A DNA stretch of 33,040 nt from JALHRI01 sp044351685 (GCA_044351685.1 JBILFK010000002.1:1-33040), one strand, 5' to 3'; shown: positions 24,128-32,874, numbered from the stretch's first letter. Numbers and translations are program-made. Notes: generated by a model not told the origin, from the sequence alone.

Positions 24128-24782
24128 GGCTGGCCTCAGAAAATGCATCAATCAGTGCGGTGATTTCGGCGCGGCGAGTTTTATAGGCGGTGCGGTGAAC
24201 AATCAGCTGCGAAGAAACATCGAGGATATTTTCTACCTCCACCAGCCCGTTGGCTTTTAGTGTGGCGCCGCTTGATACCAAATCGACAATGCGCTCGGCG
24301 AGGCCCACGCGTGGGGCAATTTCCATTGCGCCATTCAGCGTGATGCATTCGGCCTGCACACCGCGTGCAGCAAAATGTTTTTGGGTGAGGTTAGGGTATT
24401 TGGTGGCGATGCGGATATGTGTCCAGCGCGTCGGGTCATCGGTGCCAGCGAGGGCTTCCGGTTCGGCCACGCTTAGGCGGCATTTGCCGATATTTAAATC
24501 GAGTGGCGCATAGAGTTCGGGGTAGGAAAATTCGTGAATCACATCGCTGCCGCACACGCCAATTTGCGCTGCGCCATACGCCACGAAGGTTGCCACATCA
24601 AACGCCCGCACGCGCAAAAACGAAAGATTTGCAATGTTGCTGCCAAATTGCAGGCTGCGATCATTCGCATCGAAAAACGCCGCCTCCGGCATAATGCCAA
24701 TGCGTGCGAACACGGGGGCTAATTCCTCAAAGATGCGCCCCTTGGGAATGGCAAAAAGCGTGGGTTGTGAAAATTTTAGCAT
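24120..24782 (-). CDS. hisG: ATP phosphoribosyltransferase HisG (short form)
   Basis: HisG makes PR-ATP from ATP and PRPP and is the committed, feedback-regulated step of histidine biosynthesis. At 220 aa this is the short form, lacking the C-terminal regulatory domain; such enzymes normally need the HisZ subunit, which is not in this window. Motifs include AIPKGRIFEE (11-20), the phosphate-binding region RIATKYPNLTQKHF (124-137) and EIAPRVGLAERIVDLVSSG (154-172). The ATG at 24782 directly follows a heptad tract and has no Shine-Dalgarno sequence. It overlaps hisD. Confidence 0.95.
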   Translation of the reverse strand: MLKFSQPTLFAIPKGRIFEELAPVFARIGIMPEAAFFDANDRSLQFGSNIANLSFLRVRAFDVATFVAYGAAQIGVCGSDVIHEFSYPELYAPLDLNIGKCRLSVAEPEALAGTDDPTRWTHIRIATKYPNLTQKHFAARGVQAECITLNGAMEIAPRVGLAERIVDLVSSGATLKANGLVEVENILDVSSQLIVHRTAYKTRRAEITALIDAFSEASHG

Positions 24783-24806
24783 GCAGGGTTCAGGTTTCAG
24801 ATTTCA
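24783..24806 (-). repeat. Heptad tract before the hisG start codon
   Basis: On the minus strand three successive CTGAANN units (CTGAAAT, CTGAAAC, CTGAACC) end in CTGC directly before the hisG ATG. The arrangement matches that before ubiA, including the final CTGC-ATG. Confidence 0.7.
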
Positions 24807-24844
24807 GCAAAGGCAAGCAGATGTGCAGAAAAAAGCCAAAAATG

Positions 24845-26161
24845 TCAATGACGCACGCGGCGTATATTCGCGCCGCAGGCGGTGAGTTTTTCCTCGAGGC
24901 GCTCGTAGCCGCGGTCGAGGTGGTAAATGCGGTTCACCGCGGTTTCACCTTCTGCGGCCAGCGCGGCAATCACCAGCGAAACGCTGGCACGCAAATCGGT
25001 CGCCATCACGGGTGCGCCTTTGAGCGAAGTTGCGCCGTGCACAATCGCCGTATGCCCTTCCACCGAGATATTGGCGCCCATGCGCGCCAGCTCGGGCACA
25101 TGCATGAAGCGGTTTTCAAAAATCGTTTCACTGATCGGTGAATTGCCCAGCGCCTGCGTCAGCAGGGTCATCACCTGTGCTTGCATATCGGTGGGGAAAT
25201 CGGGGTGCGGCGCGGTGGTAAGGCTGGCAGGGTGCAGTGGCGCGCCGCGCTGATGCGCTACACGGATCGTGTCGCCTTCATGTTCCACATGGATACCAAT
25301 GGCGCGAATCACGTCGATGACATTCAGTAAGGTGTCGGGGCGGGCATGCTGTAGTGTGAGTTCGCCGCCCGCCAGCCCCACGGCGCACAAATAGGTGCCG
25401 GTTTCGATGCGGTCGGCAATCACGCGATGCTCTGTACCATCAAGCGAATTTACGCCCTGAATCGTCAGTGTATCGGTATCGATGCCGGTAATTTGCGCGC
25501 CCATGGCATTCAGCAATTCGGCTAAATCACCAATTTCCGGTTCACGCGCGGCGTTACGAATAATGGTGGTGCCACGCGCCAGTGTGGCGGCCATCAGCGC
25601 ATTTTCAGTGGCGCCTACCGATACTTTTTCAAACATAATTTCGTTGCCCACCAAACCGCCAGCGGGGGCTTCGGCGATCACGTAGCCTTCTTCAAGCCGA
25701 ATGGTCGCACCCAGCCGTTCCATCGCATAGAGGTGCAAATCGATCGGGCGTGTGCCAATCGCGCAGCCGCCGGGAAGCGACACTTTGGCGCGGCCTTCGC
25801 GCGCGAGAATTGGCCCCAGCACCAGCACCGAGGCGCGCATGGTGCGCACCAGATCGTACGGAGCAGTGATGCTGGTGATGTTGGGTGCATGCAGCGTGAG
25901 GCGGCGCGAATAATGCCCCGATTCGCGGTTTTGCGCGAACAGATCACCCGAGCCGGAATCCTGCACTGAAAGAGTGCTGCCATGCTGCATGAGCAATTTG
26001 GCCATGGTGGTGATATCGGCAAGGTACGGCACGTTATCGAGTGTCACCACTTTATCGGTCAGCAGCGTGGCGCACATCAGCGGCAGCGCCGCGTTCTTGG
26101 CGCCGCCAATAATAATGCTGCCGTAAAGTGGCGCACCGCCGGTGATCACAAGTTTATCCAT
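24845..26161 (-). CDS. murA: UDP-N-acetylglucosamine 1-carboxyvinyltransferase MurA
   Basis: MurA transfers enolpyruvate from PEP to UDP-GlcNAc, the first committed step of peptidoglycan synthesis, and is the fosfomycin target. The 438-aa sequence has the active-site loop PGGCAIGTRPID with Cys133, so fosfomycin sensitivity is expected. Also seen are GGAKNAALPLM (19-29), RTMRASVLVLGP, GATENALMAA and PDFPTDMQAQ. The residue 68-88 region (SGSGDLFAQNRESGHYSRR) is slightly longer than in E. coli. The start at 26161 matches family N-termini. It precedes hisG by 62 bp, so it may head the murA-hisG-hisD operon. Confidence 0.97.
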   Translation of the reverse strand: MDKLVITGGAPLYGSIIIGGAKNAALPLMCATLLTDKVVTLDNVPYLADITTMAKLLMQHGSTLSVQDSGSGDLFAQNRESGHYSRRLTLHAPNITSITAPYDLVRTMRASVLVLGPILAREGRAKVSLPGGCAIGTRPIDLHLYAMERLGATIRLEEGYVIAEAPAGGLVGNEIMFEKVSVGATENALMAATLARGTTIIRNAAREPEIGDLAELLNAMGAQITGIDTDTLTIQGVNSLDGTEHRVIADRIETGTYLCAVGLAGGELTLQHARPDTLLNVIDVIRAIGIHVEHEGDTIRVAHQRGAPLHPASLTTAPHPDFPTDMQAQVMTLLTQALGNSPISETIFENRFMHVPELARMGANISVEGHTAIVHGATSLKGAPVMATDLRASVSLVIAALAAEGETAVNRIYHLDRGYERLEEKLTACGANIRRVRH

Positions 26162-26238
26162 AGCCCTACACGAATTGGTACGCGCAACGCACTAAGCTGC
26201 ATTGCCGTAAATGACAAGCGCCGACATAGCGCAGCCGG

Positions 26239-27141
26239 TTATTTTTTGCCATCACGCATGACCATGCAGCGCACTTCATTGCCGCAACCCAGATAGGTAA
26301 CATCGCTGAATGCCATGGCGCGCGCCGTGGCAATGCCCCGGCCGTTAGGGTCGGTGGCGCGCTCGGGGCTGATTTCCAGATAGTTTTGCCAATCAAAGCC
26401 ATTCCCGCCATCGGTGATATGGACGGTAAAAGCATCGGCACTTGCTGCAAATGCGATGGTAGCGTATTTCCCCTGATATTCTGGCAGGGCAAGGCGTCGC
26501 TCTACTTCGCCATGCCAATCGCCACTGCGCATCAGTGCGGTTTTTTGCTGGTAACTGATGCCTAAATTGCCATGCTCTACGGCATTGATCATGAGTTCGT
26601 GCAGGCCATACACCGTGGTTTCCGGTTCCGGGAAGCAGCTAGCGACGAAGTAGGCCAGATGCTTCGCTTCCTCCAGCGTGCGGAAGCGAAACTTAGCACT
26701 CTCAAGCAGCCCCAGCATGCGCTTTTGGGTGCGCATTTCTTCGCGCATTTCGTGCTTGCTGGCCACGCTCTGCAATGCGGATTTTACGATGCTTCGCAGC
26801 ATCACATCTTCGTAGGGTTTGGTGAGGTAGTAATAGACACCCGCCTGAATCCCTTCGAGCAGTTGGGTATTTGAGGCGGCAGCCGTTTGCATGATCACCG
26901 GAATATCGCGCAAATTCTCATCACGTTTCAGCCGTTCCATGAGCTGCATGCCATCCATGCGCGGCATCATGCGATCGAGAACGATCAGGTCAATTTCCGG
27001 GTGCTGTGCTAGCTTTTCAAGCGCTTCTACGCCATCGCAGGCGCCGATCACGCGGTAGCCATCATCGGTCAGATATTCACTCAGAATATCCAGATTAAAC
27101 CGTTCGTCATCGACAGCAAGAATCGTAGAGGTTCTAGGCAT
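26239..27141 (-). CDS. Response regulator with C-terminal HATPase (anti-sigma kinase-like) output domain
   Basis: A 300-aa protein. The N-terminal receiver domain (about 5-125) has the acidic pair Asp11-Asp12, phospho-acceptor Asp56 (LIVLDRMMPRMDG) and Lys108 (LTKPYED). After a helical linker (about 125-155) comes a HATPase_c_2-type domain like RsbW anti-sigma kinases: HELMINAVEHGN (181-192), DGGNGFDW (244-251) and GRGIATAR (267-274). There is no HisKA domain or DNA-binding domain, so output is probably through protein binding or kinase activity in a partner-switching pathway. It lies 32 bp downstream of the MHYT/PAS kinase on the same strand, so that kinase is the likely phosphodonor. Confidence 0.88.
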   Translation of the reverse strand: MPRTSTILAVDDERFNLDILSEYLTDDGYRVIGACDGVEALEKLAQHPEIDLIVLDRMMPRMDGMQLMERLKRDENLRDIPVIMQTAAASNTQLLEGIQAGVYYYLTKPYEDVMLRSIVKSALQSVASKHEMREEMRTQKRMLGLLESAKFRFRTLEEAKHLAYFVASCFPEPETTVYGLHELMINAVEHGNLGISYQQKTALMRSGDWHGEVERRLALPEYQGKYATIAFAASADAFTVHITDGGNGFDWQNYLEISPERATDPNGRGIATARAMAFSDVTYLGCGNEVRCMVMRDGKK

Positions 27142-27173
27142 AGCACTTCACGTGAATGATTTTGGTTCCTGCA

Positions 27174-30100
27174 TTAAACCGTTGGTGTTGGCAAAACAAC
27201 ATAGAAAATAGCGCCACCCTGCGCAGTGTTATCGGCCCAGATGCGACCGCCATGTAAATCGATGATCTCTTTGGAAATCGAAAGCCCAAGGCCGGTGCCG
27301 CCCGCCCCGGTTTTGGTTTTGCTGCTTTGAATAAACTTATCGAAAATGCTTTCGCGCTCACTTTCAGGGATGCCAGCACCGCTATCGCTGATGCTACAGC
27401 ACAGGGCGTGTTGCGGGCTGCCCGGCAGGGTGGTATCGGCAAGCGTGATGGTAATTTCAGAATGTGCAGGCGAAAATTTAATCGCATTCGATAACAGATT
27501 CACCAGCACCTGAATGATACGTGGCGCATCGCACAGTGCCTGTGTGTTTTTGGTTTGCTCTGCCACTGTTACTGTAATCGATTTTGCACTTAACAGCGCA
27601 CCCATCTCGACCAGACATTGCTGCAGAATATCTCGGAAGTCATGCGCTGCGATGTTCATCTGCATGGTGCCAGATTCGGCTTTGGCCAGATCGAGCAAAT
27701 TATTCAACAGCTCCAGCAAACGGTTACCGGCAGAGAGAATATTGCCCACGTAACCATCTATTTTTTCGTGCTCGCGGCTGGCCAGACGTTTTTGCGCAAG
27801 TGCGGCATAGTTTAAAATCGCATGCATGGGCGTGCGCAATTCGTGCGACATGTTCGAGAGAAATTCCGATTTGGCTTTTGCCACTTTTTCGGCAGCTTCC
27901 TTCGATTCACGCAGCGCTTCGGCTTCTTTGCTTTCGCTGATATCAATATGCGTGCCGTGCATGATGCTTGGCTTGCCGTCATCTGTCCAGGCAGTCACTT
28001 TACCGCGATCATACACCCACACCCAGTGACCATCTTTGTGGCGCATACGAATTTCAACGATGTAATATTCTAGCTCTTTGGCGAAATGTTTTTCAAGCAA
28101 CGCCATCGCGCGTTGCAGATCCTCGGGATGTGTGAGCCGTTGCCAGACTTCGAGGCTTAGCGGGCCTAATTCGGCCAGGCTATAGCCAAGCATCCCTGCC
28201 CAGCGCTCGTTAAAAATCACTTCGCCGGTTTGCACATTCCATTCCCATGTGCCAGCTTCGGTGGCGGCAATGATGTTGTTGAGTCGGCTGCGCTCGTGAT
28301 CGAGTGCGGCTTCAAATGTTGCGCGTTCGGTGATATCGCGTGCTGCAAAATAAATCAGCCCATCGACAGAAGGGTTCGCATTCCACTCGATAATTTTATA
28401 GCGACCATCGGCGCATAAATAGCGGTTGGTAAAGCGTGTGACGGATTGCCCCGAGTTCAGTTCTGCCACTTTTTGCTGCGTGGCGGCATGATCATCGACA
28501 TGCACAAAATTCATGAAAGGCTGGCCCTCTAAATCACTCAGCCGGTAGCCAAGCGTGGATTCCCAGGCGCGGTTAAGCCGCACAAAATTTCCCTCAAGCG
28601 AGGCGATGCCCAGCAGATCAATCGAGATATTGAAAAAACGTTCGAGCAAGGCGTTGGAATCTTGCAATTTTTTCTCGGCGAGCTGTTTTTCCGTTACGTC
28701 CTGGAAGGTACCGACCACAGAAATAATATTCCCAGCGACATCGAGTTCGGGTTCGCCATACGCTTCGACGATACGTTCTTGCCCATCGGCGCGGATAATG
28801 CGCTTCGCTAACCGGAAGGATTGTTTTTTATCGAGCGCGTCTTTCACTACGCGCTGTACTTCGGTTTGGTCTTCGGGGTGATAAAATGTAATGGCATCGA
28901 GCAGGCTGGGTTGTGGCGCTTCCGGCGATAGGCCGTGAATGACAAAGGTTTGATGTGACCATTGCGGTGTTCCCGATTTCAGGTCGATTTTCCAGTGGCC
29001 AAGCCCGGCCATTTCTTCGGCAAGCTCCAACATCCGCTGGCGTTCATACACGGCCAGCTCGGCGTGTTTGCGCGAGGAAATATCCTGAATAAATCCTTCA
29101 ATCTGGTAGATCTCACCTGCAGCATTGGTCATGCTTGCACCTGCTTCGGCCACCCACTTAATTGTGCCATCGGCACAGATAATGCGGTATTCAATTTCAT
29201 ATTTCTGATTGCGCGCGAAGCGCTCCTGAATAATGCGCCGAACCATGCCCGAATCTTCCGGGTGAATGATGCTTTCGAAGCTACGTACGCGATTGCGGAT
29301 GAAATCGCTAGCGGGGTATCCCGTCACATCCACTACCTGCGCGTTGATAAAATTCATGGTCCAGAACGCATCGTTCTGACAATTGAAAAACACCGCTGGC
29401 ATGCCTTCCACCAGCAGGCGGTATTTATTATCCAGTTCAAAGCCACGTTTTTTATTAATCCAGGCGGCAACACCCAGTGCCAGCGAAAGCAAAAACCCAG
29501 CAAAAATGACCTTGTATAGCGTTTCTTTGACGCGCAGCAATTTCTCCTGGTAGGTATCCAGCCGCATATCGGCACCCACAATACCGATGAACTCTTTATT
29601 GCTGGTATATATCGGCACATACGCACTTAAGAACGTGCCCCAGCGATCAGTGTAAGGCTGACTATCGACATGCGCGCGCCGATCTTTGAGCGCGCGTAAC
29701 ATGGTGGGGGTGTAGTCGGTGTATTCTTCCATGACCTTGGCAGTTTCTACCTTTTGGCCAGATTTTGGTGCTTCGGCATCGATGATGAAATGTAAGGTTT
29801 CGCCGCGCAGCACGACCGTATAAATATACGCCAAATCTGGGTTAGCCTGCAGCATCTGCAAATAGGGCTTTTTTACTTTACGGTAGGCAGGGCTATTCTG
29901 GTGCTCGGGTGCGGTAATCGTTTGGTGGGCGTCGCCATTCGTGATTCCGGCAGCCGTTTTTGCGATACCCATTAAATAAATTTGTACATCTTCGATGAGT
30001 GCTTTTTCGGCATTCACATATACATAATAGCCAGCCCCCAGAATGCTGCCAAATAACAGCGTTGCGGCCATAAACGATTGCATGGCCGATTGCCGACTAA

Positions 30101-30887
30101 TTTTGCAAAACGCGCTACTATGCAACATGTGCAACAGCAACGCGAGCGAGATAAACGCCGCGCTGACAACCAGCACCAGCAGCGCAATGCCCATGTTATT
30201 TTGTGTGGCATCGAATCGGCAATCGGCAGAGGGTAAAAATACCGCCGCTTCGATGCCTACATAATGCATGCTACATACGGCAGCGCCAAACATCATGGCG
30301 GTGATAAGAAGCGTACGCGACACGTTTTGGGTGGCTGCCGTACTGTAGCGCAACATGGCGAGTGCCGCGGCAGAAACCAGCACTGCGATTGCAATCGAAA
30401 GCCAAAAAAGGTCAGCGATATAGGCAATGGTACCGTCCATCTGCATGGCTTCCATACCGATATAATGCATACCGGCAATGCCTGCGCCAAGCATCGGCGC
30501 ATTCAGGGCAATGCGCCAGGGCGTGATGCGTGCGCGCGTGACATTGCGAAAGACAACCCACGCACACAGCACCGCCACCGTGATCGATAGTGCCGTCAGC
30601 CCCAGATGGTATGTGTGCGCCATCTCCACGTGCAGGGCAAGCATGCCGGTAAAATGCATCGCCCAGATACCGATGCCAAGCGCCAGCGCCCCCAGCCAGC
30701 AATTTGTGTTACGCGATGCGGATCCCTCGTGGCCCGTGCCGCGTAAAATCAGCAGAGCCACATAGGCAGCGCTCGAAATAATAAAAAACGAAAACGCGAC
30801 AAGTAAGGGATTATGGCTGGCAATGATCGCGGTTGCGGGAACATCCTCGCGGGCGATAAAAAAACTATCGAGTAGGTTGCTGAACAT
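27174..30887 (-). CDS. Multidomain sensor histidine kinase: MHYT, periplasmic sensor, four PAS, HisKA, HATPase
   Basis: A 1237-aa membrane kinase. The N-terminal MHYT domain (about 30-255) has seven predicted membrane segments and three motifs (MHFT 77-80, MHYI 140-143, MHYV 207-210), thought to bind copper and sense a diatomic gas or redox signal. Another membrane segment (about 270-290), a Cache-like periplasmic region (about 291-455) and a further segment (about 458-477) follow. Four PAS/PAC repeats lie near 485-605, 615-735, 745-855 and 865-985. HisKA has SHELRTPM with His1015; HATPase_c has NLLSNAIKF, DSGAGIP and GTGLGLS. No receiver is fused. The REC-HATPase gene follows in what looks like the same operon. 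Confidence 0.92.
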   Translation of the reverse strand: MFSNLLDSFFIAREDVPATAIIASHNPLLVAFSFFIISSAAYVALLILRGTGHEGSASRNTNCWLGALALGIGIWAMHFTGMLALHVEMAHTYHLGLTALSITVAVLCAWVVFRNVTRARITPWRIALNAPMLGAGIAGMHYIGMEAMQMDGTIAYIADLFWLSIAIAVLVSAAALAMLRYSTAATQNVSRTLLITAMMFGAAVCSMHYVGIEAAVFLPSADCRFDATQNNMGIALLVLVVSAAFISLALLLHMLHSSAFCKISRQSAMQSFMAATLLFGSILGAGYYVYVNAEKALIEDVQIYLMGIAKTAAGITNGDAHQTITAPEHQNSPAYRKVKKPYLQMLQANPDLAYIYTVVLRGETLHFIIDAEAPKSGQKVETAKVMEEYTDYTPTMLRALKDRRAHVDSQPYTDRWGTFLSAYVPIYTSNKEFIGIVGADMRLDTYQEKLLRVKETLYKVIFAGFLLSLALGVAAWINKKRGFELDNKYRLLVEGMPAVFFNCQNDAFWTMNFINAQVVDVTGYPASDFIRNRVRSFESIIHPEDSGMVRRIIQERFARNQKYEIEYRIICADGTIKWVAEAGASMTNAAGEIYQIEGFIQDISSRKHAELAVYERQRMLELAEEMAGLGHWKIDLKSGTPQWSHQTFVIHGLSPEAPQPSLLDAITFYHPEDQTEVQRVVKDALDKKQSFRLAKRIIRADGQERIVEAYGEPELDVAGNIISVVGTFQDVTEKQLAEKKLQDSNALLERFFNISIDLLGIASLEGNFVRLNRAWESTLGYRLSDLEGQPFMNFVHVDDHAATQQKVAELNSGQSVTRFTNRYLCADGRYKIIEWNANPSVDGLIYFAARDITERATFEAALDHERSRLNNIIAATEAGTWEWNVQTGEVIFNERWAGMLGYSLAELGPLSLEVWQRLTHPEDLQRAMALLEKHFAKELEYYIVEIRMRHKDGHWVWVYDRGKVTAWTDDGKPSIMHGTHIDISESKEAEALRESKEAAEKVAKAKSEFLSNMSHELRTPMHAILNYAALAQKRLASREHEKIDGYVGNILSAGNRLLELLNNLLDLAKAESGTMQMNIAAHDFRDILQQCLVEMGALLSAKSITVTVAEQTKNTQALCDAPRIIQVLVNLLSNAIKFSPAHSEITITLADTTLPGSPQHALCCSISDSGAGIPESERESIFDKFIQSSKTKTGAGGTGLGLSISKEIIDLHGGRIWADNTAQGGAIFYVVLPTPTV

Positions 30888-30915
30888 GCGGCCTGCAACG
30901 TTAGGTTGGGCGCGC

Positions 30916-30944
30916 AGTCTAGGCGTCTACCGCGTACAAGTAAA
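30916..30944 (-). promoter_or_regulatory. Possible promoter of the MHYT kinase
   Basis: On the minus strand TTTACT (30944-30939) and TAGACT (30921-30916) are 17 bp apart, about 28 bp before the kinase start codon, in the 93-bp gap after dcd. The match is moderate and was found by eye only. Confidence 0.3.
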
Positions 30945-30980
30945 CAATCACTTTAATTGATATTTTACAGCGGCTTAAGC

Positions 30981-31550
30981 CTAAGCGGCAGAAGGTTCCA
31001 CCTTCGGCAGGGTCACGCCGCGCTGCCCCATATACTTCCCTTTACGGTCGGCGTAGCTGGTTTCGCACACCGATTCGCCCTTGAGAAACAGGAACTGGCA
31101 CGCACCTTCGCCCGCGTAAATTTTTGCAGGTAACGGGGTGGTGTTGGAAAACTCGAGGGTGACATGGCCTTCCCATTCGGGCTCGAGCGGTGTCACATTC
31201 ACAATAATGCCGCAGCGCGCATAAGTGCTTTTGCCCAGGCAGATCACCAGCGTATCGCGCGGGATACGAAAATATTCCACCGTGCGCGCCAACACAAATG
31301 AGTTGGGAGGAATAATGCACACATCGGTTTTACGATCCACAAAGCTTTGCGGCGAAAAATTCTTGGGGTCCACCACCGCAGAATCGACATTGGTGAAAAT
31401 TTTGAACTCATCGGCCACGCGGGCATCGTAACCATACGACGATAAGCCATACGAAATCACGCCTTCGCGCTTTAAATTTTCAACAAACGGCTCAATCATG
31501 CCGCCGCTTAAGGCGCGTTCGCGTATCCAATGATCAGGTTGAATGGGCAT
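30981..31550 (-). CDS. dcd: dCTP deaminase
   Basis: Dcd deaminates dCTP to dUTP, feeding dUTPase and thymidylate synthesis. The 189-aa sequence has KSTYARCGIIVN (107-118), the catalytic Glu133 in VTLEFSNTTPLP, and the C-terminal YADRKGKYMGQRGVTLP that closes over the nucleotide. Length and motifs match the monofunctional E. coli type. It lies 34 bp after mtgA on the same strand. Confidence 0.97.
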   Translation of the reverse strand: MPIQPDHWIRERALSGGMIEPFVENLKREGVISYGLSSYGYDARVADEFKIFTNVDSAVVDPKNFSPQSFVDRKTDVCIIPPNSFVLARTVEYFRIPRDTLVICLGKSTYARCGIIVNVTPLEPEWEGHVTLEFSNTTPLPAKIYAGEGACQFLFLKGESVCETSYADRKGKYMGQRGVTLPKVEPSAA

Positions 31551-31584
31551 GCAGCATGCCTAGCGGTTATTTTATAAAACGCAA

Positions 31585-32316
31585 CTACCGATACACGCAC
31601 TGTGTATCGGCACCTTTGGCAAGCCGCGCCATCAGGCTGCCTGCAAGCGCGCTAAGCCCGGGGCCGGGGTTGGCCGGGTTGCGATCATGCGGGTCGGGCA
31701 GGGTGCGCGCCAGCAAGGCCGATTCATACGCGCCAAGGTTCCGCGCAGAGGTTTTAAAATAATGTTGTGCGGCGGCTTCGATGCCGAAAATGCCTTTACC
31801 CCACTCGGCAATATTCAGGTACACTTCCAGCATGCGGCGCTTGCCCCATAGCGTATCGAGCCACCATGCCAGCGGCACCTCTAGCGCTTTGCGCAGCCAA
31901 TAGCGGCCATTGCCCAAAAACACATTGCGCGCTACCTGCATCGAAATGGTGGAGGCGCCGCGCGTGGGTTTGCCGCGCCGTAAGGCCTCCGCCACCGCAT
32001 CTTCGGCCTCATGCCAATCAATGCCATGATGGCCACAAAAACGGCCATCTTCGCTGGCAATCACCGCGCGGATAAGGGCAGGGGAGATATCGGAAAGTGC
32101 CACGCTTTGGCGCTGCATGCCATCGCCGCGCATGCCGCTTGCCAGCATCACCACCGAGATGGGCATGAGCTTAATGTAAAGAACGCTAAGTACAAAAACC
32201 GCAAGCAACACATAGGCCAGCCAGCGCAACAGGCGGCGTGCCCAGCGATACGAGCTTACGATAGGGGCGGGTTCGGGCGCGAAACGCCGATGGTAGCTGC
32301 GCGGAGAAATTTCCAT
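31585..32316 (-). CDS. mtgA: Monofunctional biosynthetic peptidoglycan transglycosylase
   Basis: MtgA polymerises lipid II into glycan strands. The 243-aa GT51 protein has a short cytoplasmic tail, one membrane anchor (about 29-50), the catalytic glutamate in IASEDGRFCGHHGID (Glu89), and the family motifs RGASTISMQVARN (119-131) and EVYLNIAEWG (164-173). No transpeptidase domain is attached. AAGG lies about 7 nt before the ATG. It is flanked by dcd and the 104-aa gene on the same strand. Confidence 0.96.
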   Translation of the reverse strand: MEISPRSYHRRFAPEPAPIVSSYRWARRLLRWLAYVLLAVFVLSVLYIKLMPISVVMLASGMRGDGMQRQSVALSDISPALIRAVIASEDGRFCGHHGIDWHEAEDAVAEALRRGKPTRGASTISMQVARNVFLGNGRYWLRKALEVPLAWWLDTLWGKRRMLEVYLNIAEWGKGIFGIEAAAQHYFKTSARNLGAYESALLARTLPDPHDRNPANPGPGLSALAGSLMARLAKGADTQCVYR

Positions 32317-32355
32317 GCGCCTTGGCTAAGCGCGAACGATGCAAACTGCAAGCGG

Positions 32356-32670
32356 TTAGCGCCCCATGGCACCGGCGCCATCGGTGCCGGCAAAACGGTT
32401 CCAGCGATCATCGGCCATGCGTTTTTTGCCATCGATTTTACTGCGAATCTCCTGCATGCGCGCGCTCCATACCGGTTCGCCCTTTTTTTCCTCAGCGCCG
32501 CGGCTGCTGGCTTTGCGGGTAAATTCGCGCACTTCTTCTTCGCGCTCGCGGTCAAGGTCGCGCTCGCGGGAATGCTGTTCAGCATGCTGAAAAATAGCCT
32601 GATTATGCCTATTTTTCAGGTTCTGAATCTGCTTCTTGATCTTTTTTATCTGCTTTTCAGCGTCCGACAT
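32356..32670 (-). CDS. Charged coiled-coil hypothetical protein, 104 aa
   Basis: I do not recognise a characterised family. The protein is highly charged and predicted helical: a lysine-rich start (EKQIKKIKKQIQNLKNRHN), an Arg/Glu-rich middle (RERDLDREREEEVREF) suggesting a coiled coil, and a C-terminus ending KRMADDRWNRFAGTDGAGAM. A good Shine-Dalgarno sequence (GAGAGG) lies 4-5 nt before the ATG at 32670. The start codon overlaps the previous stop by one base (TAATG), indicating translational coupling with the 49-aa gene. It precedes mtgA by 39 bp. Confidence 0.8.
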   Translation of the reverse strand: MSDAEKQIKKIKKQIQNLKNRHNQAIFQHAEQHSRERDLDREREEEVREFTRKASSRGAEEKKGEPVWSARMQEIRSKIDGKKRMADDRWNRFAGTDGAGAMGR

Positions 32671-32819
32671 TAACCCTCTCGCCGTGTGGCAGGTAGTGTG
32701 CTGGCGAGGGTGGAAACAGGCTTTTTTTGTTGCATTGGCGCGGGTTTTTTAACCTTACGCCGCGCGATATTGGCCTTCAAAGCAGCAGAAAGTTTAGGTG
32801 TACGCGGTGTTTTTGGCAT
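32670..32819 (-). CDS. Small basic protein, 49 aa
   Basis: The frame encodes a product starting MPKTPRTPKLSAALKANIARR and continuing KVKKPAPMQQKKP to end ATRREG. It is rich in Lys, Arg and Pro, with no hydrophobic segment. Support comes from position rather than length: GGAAGGG lies about 6 nt before the ATG, a good promoter lies directly upstream, and its stop overlaps the start of the 104-aa gene (TAATG). Short proteins of this style (KLSxxLxANIxRRK) are familiar in alphaproteobacteria as conserved hypotheticals; nucleic-acid or ribosome binding is possible but not shown. Confidence 0.75.
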   Translation of the reverse strand: MPKTPRTPKLSAALKANIARRKVKKPAPMQQKKPVSTLASTLPATRREG

Positions 32820-32845
32820 AAACCCTTCCCAAATCACGAGCAACC

Positions 32846-32874
32846 ACTATAGCAAAATCGGCGCTTGCACGCAA
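32846..32874 (-). promoter_or_regulatory. Promoter of the small-gene/mtgA/dcd operon
   Basis: On the minus strand TTGCGT (32874-32869) is followed after 17 bp by TATAGT (32851-32846), placing transcription about 20 nt before the 49-aa gene. A GCTTGC/GCAAGC inverted repeat overlaps the -35 box. With small gaps downstream it probably serves the 49-aa gene, the 104-aa gene, mtgA and dcd. Confidence 0.65.

Noticed and set aside
24704..25685. Plus-strand open frames opposite murA
   Set aside because: murA is clear on the minus strand with all motifs; these are antisense shadows with no start signals.
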